Shown here in pieces: positions 33,436-41,646 of a DNA stretch of 42,293 nucleotides. The DNA lies in the NCBI RefSeq assembly GCF_007595705.1, contig NZ_NISY01000025.1:1-42293 (forward strand). Direction: 5' to 3'. Each line of letters begins with the position of its first letter. The first letter of the stretch is position 1. Both the position numbers and the translations under genes were made by a program. Source of the stretch: Streptomyces sp. SAJ15 (GTDB taxonomy: Bacteria > Actinomycetota > Actinomycetes > Streptomycetales > Streptomycetaceae). Under the pieces are notes generated by a model. That model worked only from the letters and a program-made list of their open reading frames with translations. It searched no databases and was not told the DNA's origin.

Positions 33436-34300
33436 GTGGGGAGGGGTGATCTGACGGACGGCGAGTGGGCCCGGCTGGAGGGACATCTACCGAAGCACAG
33501 CGGCAGGGGCGGACGCTGGAAGGACCATCGCACCGTGATCAACGGGATCTTCTGCAGACTCCGGACGGTGTTCCCTGGCGTGACCTACCGTCACGCTTCG
33601 GGAACTGGAAAACGATCTACTCCAGGCACCGACGCTGGTCAGCGGACGGCACCCGGGACAGCATCCCGCATGCCGTACAGGCCGACGCCGGCGCCGCAGG
33701 GCGGATCGACTGGTCCATGGCGAGCGTGGACGCCACCATCTGCCAGGCCCACCACCACGCGGCCGGCGCCCGCCCACCCCGCGTTCCCGGGAAGCGGTCC
33801 CGGCCTGTCTAGCACCGCAGCGACGAGGCCCTCGGACGCTCCCGCGGCGGACTGCCCACCACAATCCACCTGGTCGGGGAAGGCCGCTGCCGCCCGCCGG
33901 CGCTGCTGATCACCCCGGGCCAGTGGGGCGACGCGCCCCGGATGATCCCGGTCCTGGACCGCATCCGCGTCCCCCGCCCCAGCGCGGGGGACGCTCCCGG
34001 ACACGGCCCGGTCACCTCAGCGGCGACAGGGCGTACTCCTCATGCAGGAACCGGCGAGACCTGCGCCGACGCCCGATCAAGCACACCATCCCCGAACCCA
34101 GGACCCAGCAGGCCAACCGCCGACGCCGAGGCAGCGGCGGCGGCCGGCCCACCGGATTCGACCCCAACAGGTACGCCCGCAGGAACGAAGTGGAACGGAC
34201 CGTCATGGCGCTCAAGAACTTCCGGGCCGTGGCAACCAGGTACGAAAAGCGCGCCTACGTCTCGGCATCGTCACCCTCGCCGCAATGCCGGGGCGGTTCT
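33436..34300 (+). pseudogene. IS5-family transposase remnant with several frameshifts
   Basis: Pieces in different frames join into one transposase: L-T-D-G-E-W-A-R-L-E-G-H-L-P; then W-R-D-L-P-S-R-F-G-N-W-K-T-I-Y and S-V-D-A-T-I-C-Q-A-H-H-H-A-A-G-A; then G-R-S-R-G-G-L-P-T-T-I-H-L-V; then H-L-S-G-D-R-A-Y-S-S and N-E-V-E-R-T-V-M-A-L-K-N-F-R-A-V-A-T-R-Y-E-K-R. At least three frame changes and an in-frame stop at about 33810 show long-term decay. It removed the end of the toxin gene on its left. Confidence 0.85.
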
Positions 34301-34438
34301 GACCGTTCCGGCCGAGCAGCGCGAGGTGCTGGAGCAGCGTTTCGCGTCCCGCGCGGGCGCCGCCCAGCAGCGCCCCCGCCGCGACCGGCTCGACGGTCTG
34401 GTCCTTCGAGGTCGTCCAGCAGGCGTCGCCCCGGCAGA
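34300..34438 (+). pseudogene. possible antibiotic-monooxygenase (ABM) domain fragment
   Basis: About 20 residues (A-V-L-T-V-P-A-E-Q-R-E-V-L-E-Q-R-F-A-S-R-A) resemble the start of an ABM-type dimeric barrel protein; beyond that the frame degrades. It sits between the IS5 remnant and the DapA-operon terminator. The evidence is short and it may be chance. Confidence 0.25.
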
Positions 34439-34460
34439 GCTGAGGGGCCGGCCCCTCAGC
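34439..34460 (-). terminator. 22-bp perfect palindrome terminating the aldolase operon
   Basis: GCTGAGGGGCC followed by its exact complement, 28 bases beyond the DapA-family stop codon on the minus strand. Confidence 0.7.
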
Positions 34461-34487
34461 GCGGAAGCGGAAACTTCGCCCGTTGCG

Positions 34488-35417
34488 TCAGATGGCGGAC
34501 GGGGTGACTGCCGGTGGCAGCCCGCCGGCCAAGAGGCGGGTGAGCATCGTCCGCAGCTGCCGCGTCTCGTCCTGGGACAGAGGCAGCAGTGGTGGCCGTG
34601 GCGGTCCGGCCGGGCGGTTCTGGATGTCCAGACCTGCTTTGACGGTCCGGGGGAGACCGTGGCGGACGATGAACTGCAGGAACGGCAGCAGCTGCTGCAG
34701 CAGTGCGTCCGCGCGGTCGTGCTGCCCTCGGCTGACAGCGGTGTGGAGCTCCAGCACGTGCCGCGGTACGAGGCAGGGGGCGGCGGTGCACCAGCCGGCG
34801 GCTCCGGCACGGAAGGCGTCCAGGGCGAGCGGGTTGCTGCCGTTGTAGACGGACAGCTCTCCGTCGGACAGCTCACGGATGGCGCGGAAGCGGGAGACCT
34901 CGCCGGAGGACTCCTTGACCATGGTGAGGTTGGGGATCTTCCGGGCGAGGGCGACCACGGTCTGCGGCTGAAGGTCCACCCCGCTGGTGCCGGGGTTGTT
35001 GTAGAGCATCATCGGCAGGTCGGTGGCCCGGGCCACCTCGTCGTAGTGCCGGACGAGTTCGGCTTCGGTCAACTTCCAGTACACCTGGGGGAGCACCATG
35101 ATCGCGGTGGCCCCGTGGAGGGCGGCCACGCGGGCGCGGCGGACCGTGCTCTCGGTGCTCCAGTGGGAGACGCCGACGAGGGTCGACACCCGCCCCCCCA
35201 CCGTGGTCAGGGTGCTCTCGCAGACCGCGTCCCATTCCTTCTCGGTCAGGTAGGCGCTCTCGCCGGTGCTGCCCAGCGGGGCGACGGCGTGACTGCCGGC
35301 GGCGACCAGATCGTCGGTGAGCTTCCGCAACGCGGCCAGGTCGACCTCGCCGGTGACGGCGTCGAAGGGGGTGACCGGGTAGGAGATGATGCCCTTCAGG
35401 GGCGGGGTGGCCGTCAC
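34488..35417 (-). CDS. DapA-family (dihydrodipicolinate synthase/N-acetylneuraminate lyase-like) aldolase
   Basis: 309 residues forming a TIM-barrel class I aldolase. Visible: L-G-S-T-G-E-S (substrate carboxylate site), Y-N-N-P-G-T-S-G-V with the catalytic Tyr, and M-V-K-E-S-S-G-E with the Schiff-base Lys. Family members add or remove pyruvate units from aldehydes; because it is operon-linked to a class II aldolase and glycosyltransferase-like genes, a sugar-acid substrate is more likely than lysine synthesis. The start GTG 35417 overlaps the upstream aldolase stop by GTGA. Confidence 0.9.
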   Translation of the reverse strand: MTATPPLKGIISYPVTPFDAVTGEVDLAALRKLTDDLVAAGSHAVAPLGSTGESAYLTEKEWDAVCESTLTTVGGRVSTLVGVSHWSTESTVRRARVAALHGATAIMVLPQVYWKLTEAELVRHYDEVARATDLPMMLYNNPGTSGVDLQPQTVVALARKIPNLTMVKESSGEVSRFRAIRELSDGELSVYNGSNPLALDAFRAGAAGWCTAAPCLVPRHVLELHTAVSRGQHDRADALLQQLLPFLQFIVRHGLPRTVKAGLDIQNRPAGPPRPPLLPLSQDETRQLRTMLTRLLAGGLPPAVTPSAI

Positions 35418-36154
35418 AGCTCCACCTGCCCGGTCAGGCAGTCGGGGTGATTGCGCAGCGCCTTGCGCGCGTAGTACCCGAAGTTCGCCTTGCTGCGCCG
35501 GTCGCTGGAGGTCCAGTCGTGGGCCTCGCGGGCCAGAGCCGGGTCCAGGGGCTGGATGGTCCCCGCGGACATCGCCAGCAGCTGCAGCCGGGCGGCTCGC
35601 TCGATGAGCAGGGCCAGGGTGCAGGCTTCCTCGATCGTGGAGCCCGTCACCAACTGGCCGTGGTGGGCGAGCAGTATGGCCCGCTTGTCGCCGAGGGCGG
35701 CGGAGATGATCTCGCCCTCCTCGTTGCCCACCGGAACGCCCGGCCAGTCCTTGAGGAAGGCGCAGTCGTCGTACAGCGGTGTCGTGTCCATCTGGGAGAC
35801 GACCAGCGGCACTTCCAGCATGGCGAATGCGGCCGTGTGCAGGGAGTGGGTGTGAATGATGCAGTTGACGTCCGCGCGCTCCCGGTAGATCCAGGTGTGG
35901 AAGCGGTTGGCGGGGTTGGGCATGCCCTCGCCCTCCAGGACCTCCAGGTCCTCGTTCACCAGCAGAAGGTTGTCCTCGGTGATTTCGTCGAAGCCCAGCC
36001 TCAGGCGCTGGGTGTAGTAGGTGCCCAGTTCCCGCCCGCGGGCGCTGATCTGCCCGGCGAGCCCGGAGTCATGGCCGCCGTCGTAGGCGATCCGGCAGGT
36101 GAGCGCCAGCTTCTGGCGCGTGGACAGTTCCAGTTCCCCGAAGTGCCGGTCCAT
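35414..36154 (-). CDS. class II aldolase/adducin-family protein
   Basis: 246 residues. Zinc-binding His are in I-I-H-T-H-S-L-H-T-A and L-L-A-H-H-G-Q-L-V-T-G; S-G-L-A-G-Q-I-S-A-R-G lies at the substrate phosphate-binding end. Members cleave sugar phosphates such as fuculose-1-phosphate or decarboxylate related oxo acids. ATG 36154 begins the conserved part; AGGAGG lies about 13 bases upstream, slightly far, so an upstream GTG cannot be excluded. A long open extension further upstream overlaps the previous gene and is not coding by composition. Confidence 0.88.
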   Translation of the reverse strand: MDRHFGELELSTRQKLALTCRIAYDGGHDSGLAGQISARGRELGTYYTQRLRLGFDEITEDNLLLVNEDLEVLEGEGMPNPANRFHTWIYRERADVNCIIHTHSLHTAAFAMLEVPLVVSQMDTTPLYDDCAFLKDWPGVPVGNEEGEIISAALGDKRAILLAHHGQLVTGSTIEEACTLALLIERAARLQLLAMSAGTIQPLDPALAREAHDWTSSDRRSKANFGYYARKALRNHPDCLTGQVEL

Positions 36155-36920
36155 CTGCCGCTCTGCCTCCTGGTCTCCGGCGACGACGACACGACGGGAG
36201 ACACCGCCCAGGTCGCGCACTCCCGCCTGCCTTGAGGCGCACCCTGCAACCCGGCACGGCGAGCACTGCCTGCACGGCGTCAGTGGCGGCAGGCCTCCGC
36301 CTCCCACAGGCCAGGCCGGGCACCGCAATGCTGCTTGGCCCCGGCAGCCCTTCCGGGTGGCGGAGCGTGCCGCCCTCGCGGCTGCCTGTCCAGGCGTCGA
36401 TCCGATGACGGGCGTCTGCGTCGGCCATGCCGTACTCGCTGCCGCGCGCGAGCATCGCGCACTCGTCGCCGCTCTCCCAGGCAAGGTCGAGTTCTGCCAG
36501 GACACGGCCGGGACGACCCGGTTCAACCAGAGCCCGTACCACGCATGGAAGGCGGGGTTCCAGGACGTCGACGGCCTCGGTCATCTCCCGCAAGGCCGAC
36601 CGCCGGATCAGCTTGAGCCCGCCGTAGCCGTAGGTCAGCCCGTTGACCGGGTTGACCGCCCGCCACACCCGCATCGACACCGCCTCGGCCGGTAGCTCGA
36701 CGTCGGCGGCGGGGAAGCGGCTGTCGATGGAGAAGTCGCCGTAGGCGAGGAAGAACTGCTCGGTGTCGGCCATCTCGGCCGTCAGCCGGTAGGCACGGTG
36801 CATGCCCCGCACCCCGTGCAGGCGCTTGACCGTGCCGCCCAGCACCTGGCCCAGACGGCGGTGCAGCGCGTTCGCCATCGGCTCGTCGTAGGACAGCAGA
36901 ACTGCGTCGAACCCGTTCAC
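36069..36920 (-). CDS. protein of unknown function with an inverted internal segment
   Basis: The start GTG 36920 overlaps the upstream glycosyltransferase stop by GTGA. The first 118 residues are well-formed (F-D-A-V-L-L-S-Y-D-E-P-M-A-N; G-V-R-G-M-H-R-A-Y-R-L-T-A-E; Y-G-D-F-S-I-D; N-P-V-N-G-L-T-Y-G-Y-G-G-L-K-L-I-R-R-S-A-L-R-E-M). Codons 119-150 on this strand are Arg/Pro/Leu-rich with poor third-position GC, while the opposite strand there encodes a protein-like segment (F-N-Q-S-P-Y-H-A-W-K-A-G-F). Good coding then resumes (D-E-C-A-M-L-A-R-G-S-E-Y-G-M). The last about 60 residues are doubtful and overlap the aldolase start. It may be glycosyltransferase-like; the function is unknown. Confidence 0.6.
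   Translation of the reverse strand: MNGFDAVLLSYDEPMANALHRRLGQVLGGTVKRLHGVRGMHRAYRLTAEMADTEQFFLAYGDFSIDSRFPAADVELPAEAVSMRVWRAVNPVNGLTYGYGGLKLIRRSALREMTEAVDVLEPRLPCVVRALVEPGRPGRVLAELDLAWESGDECAMLARGSEYGMADADARHRIDAWTGSREGGTLRHPEGLPGPSSIAVPGLACGRRRPAATDAVQAVLAVPGCRVRLKAGGSARPGRCLPSCRRRRRPGGRAADGPALRGTGTVHAPEAGAHLPDRLRRRP
36472..36565. repeat. 94-bp inverted DNA segment between imperfect 7-bp inverted repeats
   Basis: Flanked by GTCGCCG (36465-36471) and CGTCGAC (36566-36572), complementary at 6 of 7 positions. Flipping the segment in place keeps the reading frame on both sides and turns the altered stretch into A-V-D-A-L-P-G-K-V-E-F-C-Q-D, then F-N-Q-S-P-Y-H-A-W-K-A-G-F-Q-D-G-D-E-C-A-M-L. About 29 of 32 codons in that orientation end in G/C, compared with roughly 22 of 35 in the orientation present. 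Confidence 0.65.
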
Positions 36921-38054
36921 GCGATCGCCTCCAGGTAGCTGGCGGCCACGGCGGACGGGGCGGCGTCGGCGGTGGAGGCGTGGGCGCGCTTGGCGTGCAC
37001 CCGGTAGAACTCCGCGGCGCGATCCGTACGGCCTCGTCGTCGGTGTCGAAGAGCAGGTCGTCGTCGATGTGCTCGGCCAGCCAACCGGTGCGGGGGGCGA
37101 TGACCGGCAGGCCCATCCCCTGGCAGTCCACCACGCTCATGGACCATGGGCAACCCGGTCGGAACGAGGCGATCCCGAAGTGGGCGCTGGCCAGTAGGTC
37201 CCGGTAGCGGACCCGGTCCCCGCGGTCCGAGACGACGGTGACGCCGTCAAGGGCGGCGAGCTGGGCGCGGTGGCGTTCGGGGCTGGGGTCGAGGCGGACT
37301 CGCTCGGGGCTGCGGGTGCCGAACAGGTCCATCACCATCAGCTCCACCGGCGCCTGGGTGACCAGGTGCCGGGCGAGCGCGGTGAAGTGGGCGGTGCCGT
37401 AGTGCGCGTAGAGGCGGTGGTTGTAGACGCTGTCACGCGGCCGTCTGGCGGGGGAACGTCGGCGGGGTCGCGGACCAGTCGCTCGTCGCGCGGGGCGGGC
37501 ACGACGTGCAGCTTCTCGGCGAGCTCGACGCCCATGCGGTCGGCCGCCGCTGTGGTCCAGGACGCGGCCGTGGCGGAGTGGACGAGCACGCGGTCGCACG
37601 CGGCGAGGCCGGCGGCGAAGGTCAGCAACACCGGCCGCCCCAGGCCGCCGTCGTCCAGGGACGGGTCCAGGTTCAGGTCGCCGTCGTCGGTGAAGGAGAA
37701 CGGCAGGTAGTGGCAGTACCCGGCAATCCGCGCGTCGGTGCCGGCTTCGAGGAGGGCGGCGCGGATCGCGGGAGCGGCCTCGATCTGGTTGGCCACGACC
37801 ACCTCGGGCCGGACTTGGCGGACGAGGGCCACGAGTTCGTCGAGGCCGGGGTCGAGGCGGGCGCGGTACTTCGTGGACGGCGAGGCCGTGGGGGCGAAGG
37901 CCACCCGCTCGTCGCCGGCGGGGGCCGGAGCAGCCACGGTCACGTCCACCCCGGCGTCGGCGAGGGCGGGGGTAAGGAGGCCGGCGAAGGTGAAGCCGGA
38001 GTCAGCAGAGAGCCGTCCGGGGTTGGAGATGTTCAGCAGGTACAGCAGCCGCAC
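36917..38054 (-). pseudogene. glycosyltransferase (GT-B-like) with two compensating frameshifts
   Basis: The start GTG 38054 has GGGAGGGAG upstream. The N-terminal domain (L-L-Y-L-L-N-I-S-N-P-G-R-L-S-A-D-S-G; V-V-V-A-N-Q-I-E-A-A-P-A; D-R-V-L-V-H-S-A-T-A-A-S) is followed near 37437 by one extra base, after which R-D-S-V-Y-N-H-R-L-Y-A-H-Y-G and S-M-S-V-V-D-C-Q-G-M-G-L-P-V-I-A continue in another frame; near 37020 one base is missing and A-E-F-Y-R-V-H-A-K-R-A-H resumes the original frame. A GT4-type donor-binding end (D-C-Q-G-M-G-L-P-V) is visible. Either the gene is dead or two sequencing errors are present. It heads the operon running to 34488. Confidence 0.7.
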
Positions 38055-38198
38055 GGCGGTCTCCCTCCCGCCGGGCCCGGGTCGTCCGGGCCGGTTGAAG
38101 GGCAGAAAACCGGGGCCAGGGGCGGTGACGGGATGGTGAACTGGCCTCACTCACGGTTCACTCACGTTCGTCATCAACCAGCCGGCCGGGGGGTCTTG

Positions 38199-39173
38199 AT
38201 GGGAGAGCAGCACGATGCGATGACCATGGAGCAGGCGGCCGAGGCATTCGCGGCCGAGACCGCCTACTGGCGCGAGGTGAGAGGCCTGTCCAAGCGGGCG
38301 CTCGCGGCGGCGATGGGCTTCGACCCGTCGTACGTCAGCCATGTGGAGTCCGGGCGGCACAAGCCGACCGAGGACTTCGCCCGCCGCGCGGACGAGGCCC
38401 TGGGCGCCGGCAAGGCCATCTGGAAGCGATGGTGCGACTACGAGGCGGCCAAAGCCCGAGGCGGGCGGACGGCACCGCCGGCACCGCGGGCGGCGGCCGA
38501 GCAGCCGTACGCGACCGGCTCCGCGCTCGTCGTCGAGCACGACGCCGCCCGCCTCGACTACGACGGGCGTCTATACCGGCTGACGATGCGCCGGCGCTTG
38601 CGGAACACCGGCACCGAGCCGGTGACCCGCTACCTGATCCGCATCAGCGTCGACCGGTACCCGGGCGAGCCGGAGCGCTCCAACGCGCACTACCGGACCC
38701 ACCCGCTGACCTGGGAGGAGCTGGCGCTGAGCGCGACGTGCCGCGGGGAGGCGATGCGGTGGGAGGCCAAGCACGACCGCGACGCCTTCAAGGAGATCTG
38801 GCTGCTGTTCGAGAACGACCAAGGCCGCTTCCCCCTCTACCCCGGAGAGTCCGTGTGGATCGAGTACGCCTACTCGGTGGGGGACGAGAAGTGGGGCCGG
38901 TGGTTCCAGCGGGCCGTGCGGCTGCCCACCGAGCACCTGGAGGTACAGCTCGCCTTTCCCACGGCGCTCGACCCGGTCGTCTGGGGCACCGAGACGTCCA
39001 TGACCGCCGAGGCATCTCCGCTGCGGACCGCCCCCGTCCGCAGGGACGAGAACGGCACCCGGTTGTTCTCCTGGACGACCTCCACACCGCTCCTGCACGC
39101 CCGGTACCGTCTCGAATGGCGGTTCCGAGCCGCCCGGCCCGAACCCCATACGTGCGACAGGGAGCTGACGTGA
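38199..39173 (+). CDS. XRE-family HTH protein with large C-terminal domain, paired with a peptide deformylase
   Basis: 324 residues. The N-terminal HTH spans about residues 10-65 (L-S-K-R-A-L-A-A-A-M-G-F-D-P-S-Y-V-S-H-V-E-S-G-R-H-K-P). The C-terminal about 230 residues form an unassigned beta-rich domain with many Trp/Tyr (T-R-Y-L-I-R-I-S-V-D-R-Y-P; S-V-W-I-E-Y-A-Y-S-V-G-D-E-K-W-G-R-W-F). ATG 38199 is taken because the HTH follows directly; it has only a weak upstream G-rich signal. Its stop overlaps the deformylase start by GTGA. It is divergent from the glycosyltransferase operon. Confidence 0.82.
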   Translation: MGEQHDAMTMEQAAEAFAAETAYWREVRGLSKRALAAAMGFDPSYVSHVESGRHKPTEDFARRADEALGAGKAIWKRWCDYEAAKARGGRTAPPAPRAAAEQPYATGSALVVEHDAARLDYDGRLYRLTMRRRLRNTGTEPVTRYLIRISVDRYPGEPERSNAHYRTHPLTWEELALSATCRGEAMRWEAKHDRDAFKEIWLLFENDQGRFPLYPGESVWIEYAYSVGDEKWGRWFQRAVRLPTEHLEVQLAFPTALDPVVWGTETSMTAEASPLRTAPVRRDENGTRLFSWTTSTPLLHARYRLEWRFRAARPEPHTCDRELT

Positions 39174-39739
39174 CGACGGTGCGGCCCAGCAAGCAGATGC
39201 GTGACCTCGGCGTCGTGCAGTACGGCGCACCCGTCCTCGCCGAGGCCGCCCGCCCCTTCGACCTGCCCGCAGAGAAGGACACCGCCGAGCAGACCGTCGA
39301 GACGCTCTTCGCGGCGATGGAGCGGATCGCGCGCGTGCACCCCTTCGCCAAGGGCATGGGGATCGCGGCGCCGCAGGTCGGCATCGGCCGGGCGGCGGCC
39401 GTCGTCCAGCCCGTCGACCCCGCTGCAGCCCCGATCGTCCTGCTCAACCCGCGCGTCACGGCGCGCTCGGAGGAGATGGACGAGCAGTTCGAGGGGTGCC
39501 TGTCGTTCTTCGACGTCCGCGGCATGGTCTCTCGCCCTCTGGTGATCACAGTGGTGACCACCGCCCTGGACGGCACCGAGGTGACCACAGTGTACGAGCG
39601 CGGCCTCGCCCGGCTCGTCGCCCACGAGATCGACCACCTCGACGGCCTGCTCTACACCGCCCGCATGCGACCGGGCGCGGAACCGATCCCGGTGGAGGAG
39701 TACCGACAGACCGGCCGCGCGTGGGCGTACGACCAGTAG
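39170..39739 (+). CDS. def: peptide deformylase
   Basis: 189 residues. All three family motifs are present: G-M-G-I-A-A-P-Q-V-G (motif 1), E-G-C-L-S-F with the metal-binding Cys (motif 2) and H-E-I-D-H-L-D-G with two metal His and the catalytic Glu (motif 3). It removes the formyl group from the initiator Met of new proteins. Being accessory and coupled to an XRE regulator, it is unlikely to be the housekeeping copy; a role in inhibitor tolerance or on special substrates is possible but not shown. Confidence 0.92.
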   Translation: MTTVRPSKQMRDLGVVQYGAPVLAEAARPFDLPAEKDTAEQTVETLFAAMERIARVHPFAKGMGIAAPQVGIGRAAAVVQPVDPAAAPIVLLNPRVTARSEEMDEQFEGCLSFFDVRGMVSRPLVITVVTTALDGTEVTTVYERGLARLVAHEIDHLDGLLYTARMRPGAEPIPVEEYRQTGRAWAYDQ

Positions 39740-39766
39740 CCCTCGGTCCCAGGCATGATCGTGGGC

Positions 39767-39984
39767 ATGGAAGTGACGAACAGGGTCGAGACAGGCGTAT
39801 ACGGACTCCAGGCCCGTCGCGGCGAGGACGGCCTGGTGCACACCCGCACGAGTGGCGGCTACGGACCATCGACCTGTACAGCCTCCGGCAGCTGGCTCAG
39901 GGAGTCAGCCGCAGCAGCGGACCGGATTCCCCGTGGACGCCCGACCTAGCGGGGGCCGTCCTGCGCGCGCTCGGCGTTGCGTGA
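39767..39984 (+). pseudogene. small hypothetical protein with frameshift
   Basis: M-E-V-T-N-R-V-E-T-G-V-Y-G-L-Q-A-R-R-G-E-D-G-L-V from ATG 39767 (ATG 39755 is also possible) changes frame near 39843 and continues H-E-W-R-L-R-T-I-D-L-Y-S-L-R-Q-L-A-Q-G-V to the TGA at 39984. Together they make a plausible protein of about 73 residues. The family is unknown. It starts 27 bases after the deformylase stop. Confidence 0.4.
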
Positions 39985-40551
39985 CGTCAACCCGTCGTAC
40001 CCGTCGGTAAGGCCCGTTGTCCCGACGCCCTCACGTCACGGAACTGCCGGTGGCGCCGCCGGTAAGCACGGTCACGGCACCGAGTTTCTCGCGCGCACCT
40101 GGCGTGTCTCGTCGGGCTCCGATTCGGGCCATTCCGAACAACGCAGCCATGTCTCGCGGATACGGCATCTCCGTGCGGTGGGAGCAGGACTTCCAGCGCC
40201 TCCGCGGCGGCAGCGGCGCGCCGTGTGCGACGGATCCCGACTGGGCCGTAGCCGAGGGGGCTGCCCGATGTGGGCCCGGCACTACCTGTCGCCCGCTGCC
40301 TCGTGAACTGGCTCCGGGCTGGGGCGTACCGGAACGCCGTGGTGCCCCGTCCGGGCGGCCGCGGTGCCGCTTCTCCAACGCGGCGCAGGCCACCCAGGTG
40401 ATGCGGCTGGGCGCGACCTGGTCGTCAACGTCGCGCAGCATAACCATTGCGCGGCGCGTGGAGTGGCTGGAGCGGCACCTCAGCGGCCGGTACCGCGTCC
40501 ATCGGGTCTTGCGGATGGCTGCCGCTGGAGTTGACGCGGAAGCAGACAGCG

Positions 40552-40581
40552 AGCCGGGCGCCCTCTCCAGAGCGCCCGGCT
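40552..40581 (-). terminator. 10-bp-stem hairpin
   Basis: AGCCGGGCGC-N10-GCGCCCGGCT, ten bases beyond the stop (40593-40591) of the minus-strand gene fragment that follows; it fits that fragment's terminator. The region 39985-40551 shows open frames but none I can support as a gene. Confidence 0.6.
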
Positions 40582-40590
40582 TCAGCCTGG

Positions 40591-40789
40591 TCAGGCGGCG
40601 ATCTGCTGGAGGAAGGCGGTGTTGGTCTTCACGTCGTGCCCGAGCACCATCGCATGGCTGGGAAGCTAGCCGAGGAGTTCGAGCTGGGGCTCGGTGCAGG
40701 TCAGCCGGGAGGAGGCCGAAGACGACATGAGGTCGACGAACTTCCCCGCGGCCGGTTCCTCGACTTCCGGCTCGGTGGGTGGGGTCCCA
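40591..40789 (-). pseudogene. 3' remnant of an unidentified gene with in-frame stop
   Basis: The minus strand reads G-K-F-V-D-L-M-S-S-S-A-S-S-R-L-T, a TAG at about 40667, then L-P-S-H-A-M-V-L-G-H-D-V-K-T-N-T-A-F-L-Q and ends at 40591 before a terminator hairpin. The last segment and the hairpin look like a true gene end. I do not recognise the protein; the upstream part is lost or overlapped by the divergent gene at 40790. Confidence 0.35.
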
Positions 40790-41401
40790 ATGTCTGTAAA
40801 GCAGTCCGATGGCTGCTCAGACACGCCTACGATTCCCTGGGTGCGGAACACGAAAGCTTTCAAGGAAGCCGTTGCCCAGACGCTCGCGGAGCTGGCCCGC
40901 CTCGGGGTGACCCTCGCGCCGGCGACCGTTGAGGACACCATCGAGAAGAACATCAGCACCGTGGCGGAGCAGCTCAGGATCCAGGTGCGCTCCGCCTGGC
41001 GCTACTTCGACGCCAGGGCCACAGCCGACCGCCTCGCGCGGAGCCTGTCTTCCTACGAGGACAGCAGCCGCGAGAAGGATGTGGCCCAGGCCCCGATGCC
41101 GCCGATCGACAACCCCGAACTCGCCTTGGTGCTCGCCGGGGTGCCGGACTCCCTGGCGCAGACCGGCGGCGACCTGTACGCAGTCATCCTCAACGTAGCG
41201 GTCAACGCGTGGATGGCCGGCCACATCCACGGCGAGGACGGCTGCGCCGGGTGCGACGGCAGCCGCGGCCCAGCCGGGCACGACTGGGAGACCCGGATGC
41301 GCACCATCACCGAGATGCAGCCGAACATCAGCAAGTGGTTCGACCGCGACGTGTGGACCCGCGCTGTCAACGACACGGGCTATGCCGTCACCCGCCACTG
41401 A
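40790..41401 (+). CDS. hypothetical helical protein with Cys/His cluster
   Basis: 203 residues, mostly helical (F-K-E-A-V-A-Q-T-L-A-E-L-A-R-L; T-V-E-D-T-I-E-K-N-I-S-T-V-A-E-Q). A compact H-I-H-G-E-D-G-C-A-G-C-D-G segment could bind a metal. ATG 40790 begins the coding-like part; the open frame extends upstream but without coding character. The family is not recognised. It stands alone between two remnants. Confidence 0.6.
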   Translation: MSVKQSDGCSDTPTIPWVRNTKAFKEAVAQTLAELARLGVTLAPATVEDTIEKNISTVAEQLRIQVRSAWRYFDARATADRLARSLSSYEDSSREKDVAQAPMPPIDNPELALVLAGVPDSLAQTGGDLYAVILNVAVNAWMAGHIHGEDGCAGCDGSRGPAGHDWETRMRTITEMQPNISKWFDRDVWTRAVNDTGYAVTRH

Positions 41402-41409
41402 CCCGCCGC

Positions 41410-41514
41410 TCAGGTCTGGCCGAAACCGCAGTCGAGGCCCTTGATGAGGGTATCGAGTTCAGCGGCGGCACCACACGGTGAGCACAGCTGGTCGCCGGGG
41501 TGCTGCGCCGCGTC
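41410..41514 (-). pseudogene. small gene remnant with Cys pair
   Basis: The minus frame reads A-L-D-A-A-Q-H-P-G-D-Q-L-C-S-P-C-G-A-A-A and ends L-I-K-G-L-D-C-G-F-G at the TGA 41412-41410. Third-position GC is good. A TAG lies in frame immediately upstream and no start is available, so it is a 3' remnant or a chance frame. The stretch up to 41646 holds nothing else I can support. Confidence 0.3.
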
Positions 41515-41646
41515 CAGCGCCCCGCTCTAGAGTGAAGGTCGGCGCTCCGGCCCGTGCTTCCTCGCAGTCGACGGCGTGTACAACGTCGCGGCTGGGCCCG
41601 CGCCTCCCAGCCTTCGCCAGCACCCACCTGGCGGGCGGCGCGGCGC

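Noticed and set aside
40017..40730. Plus-strand open frame of 237 codons
   Set aside because: It is Arg/Ser/Pro-rich and runs through a terminator hairpin and an opposing gene end; no domain is visible.
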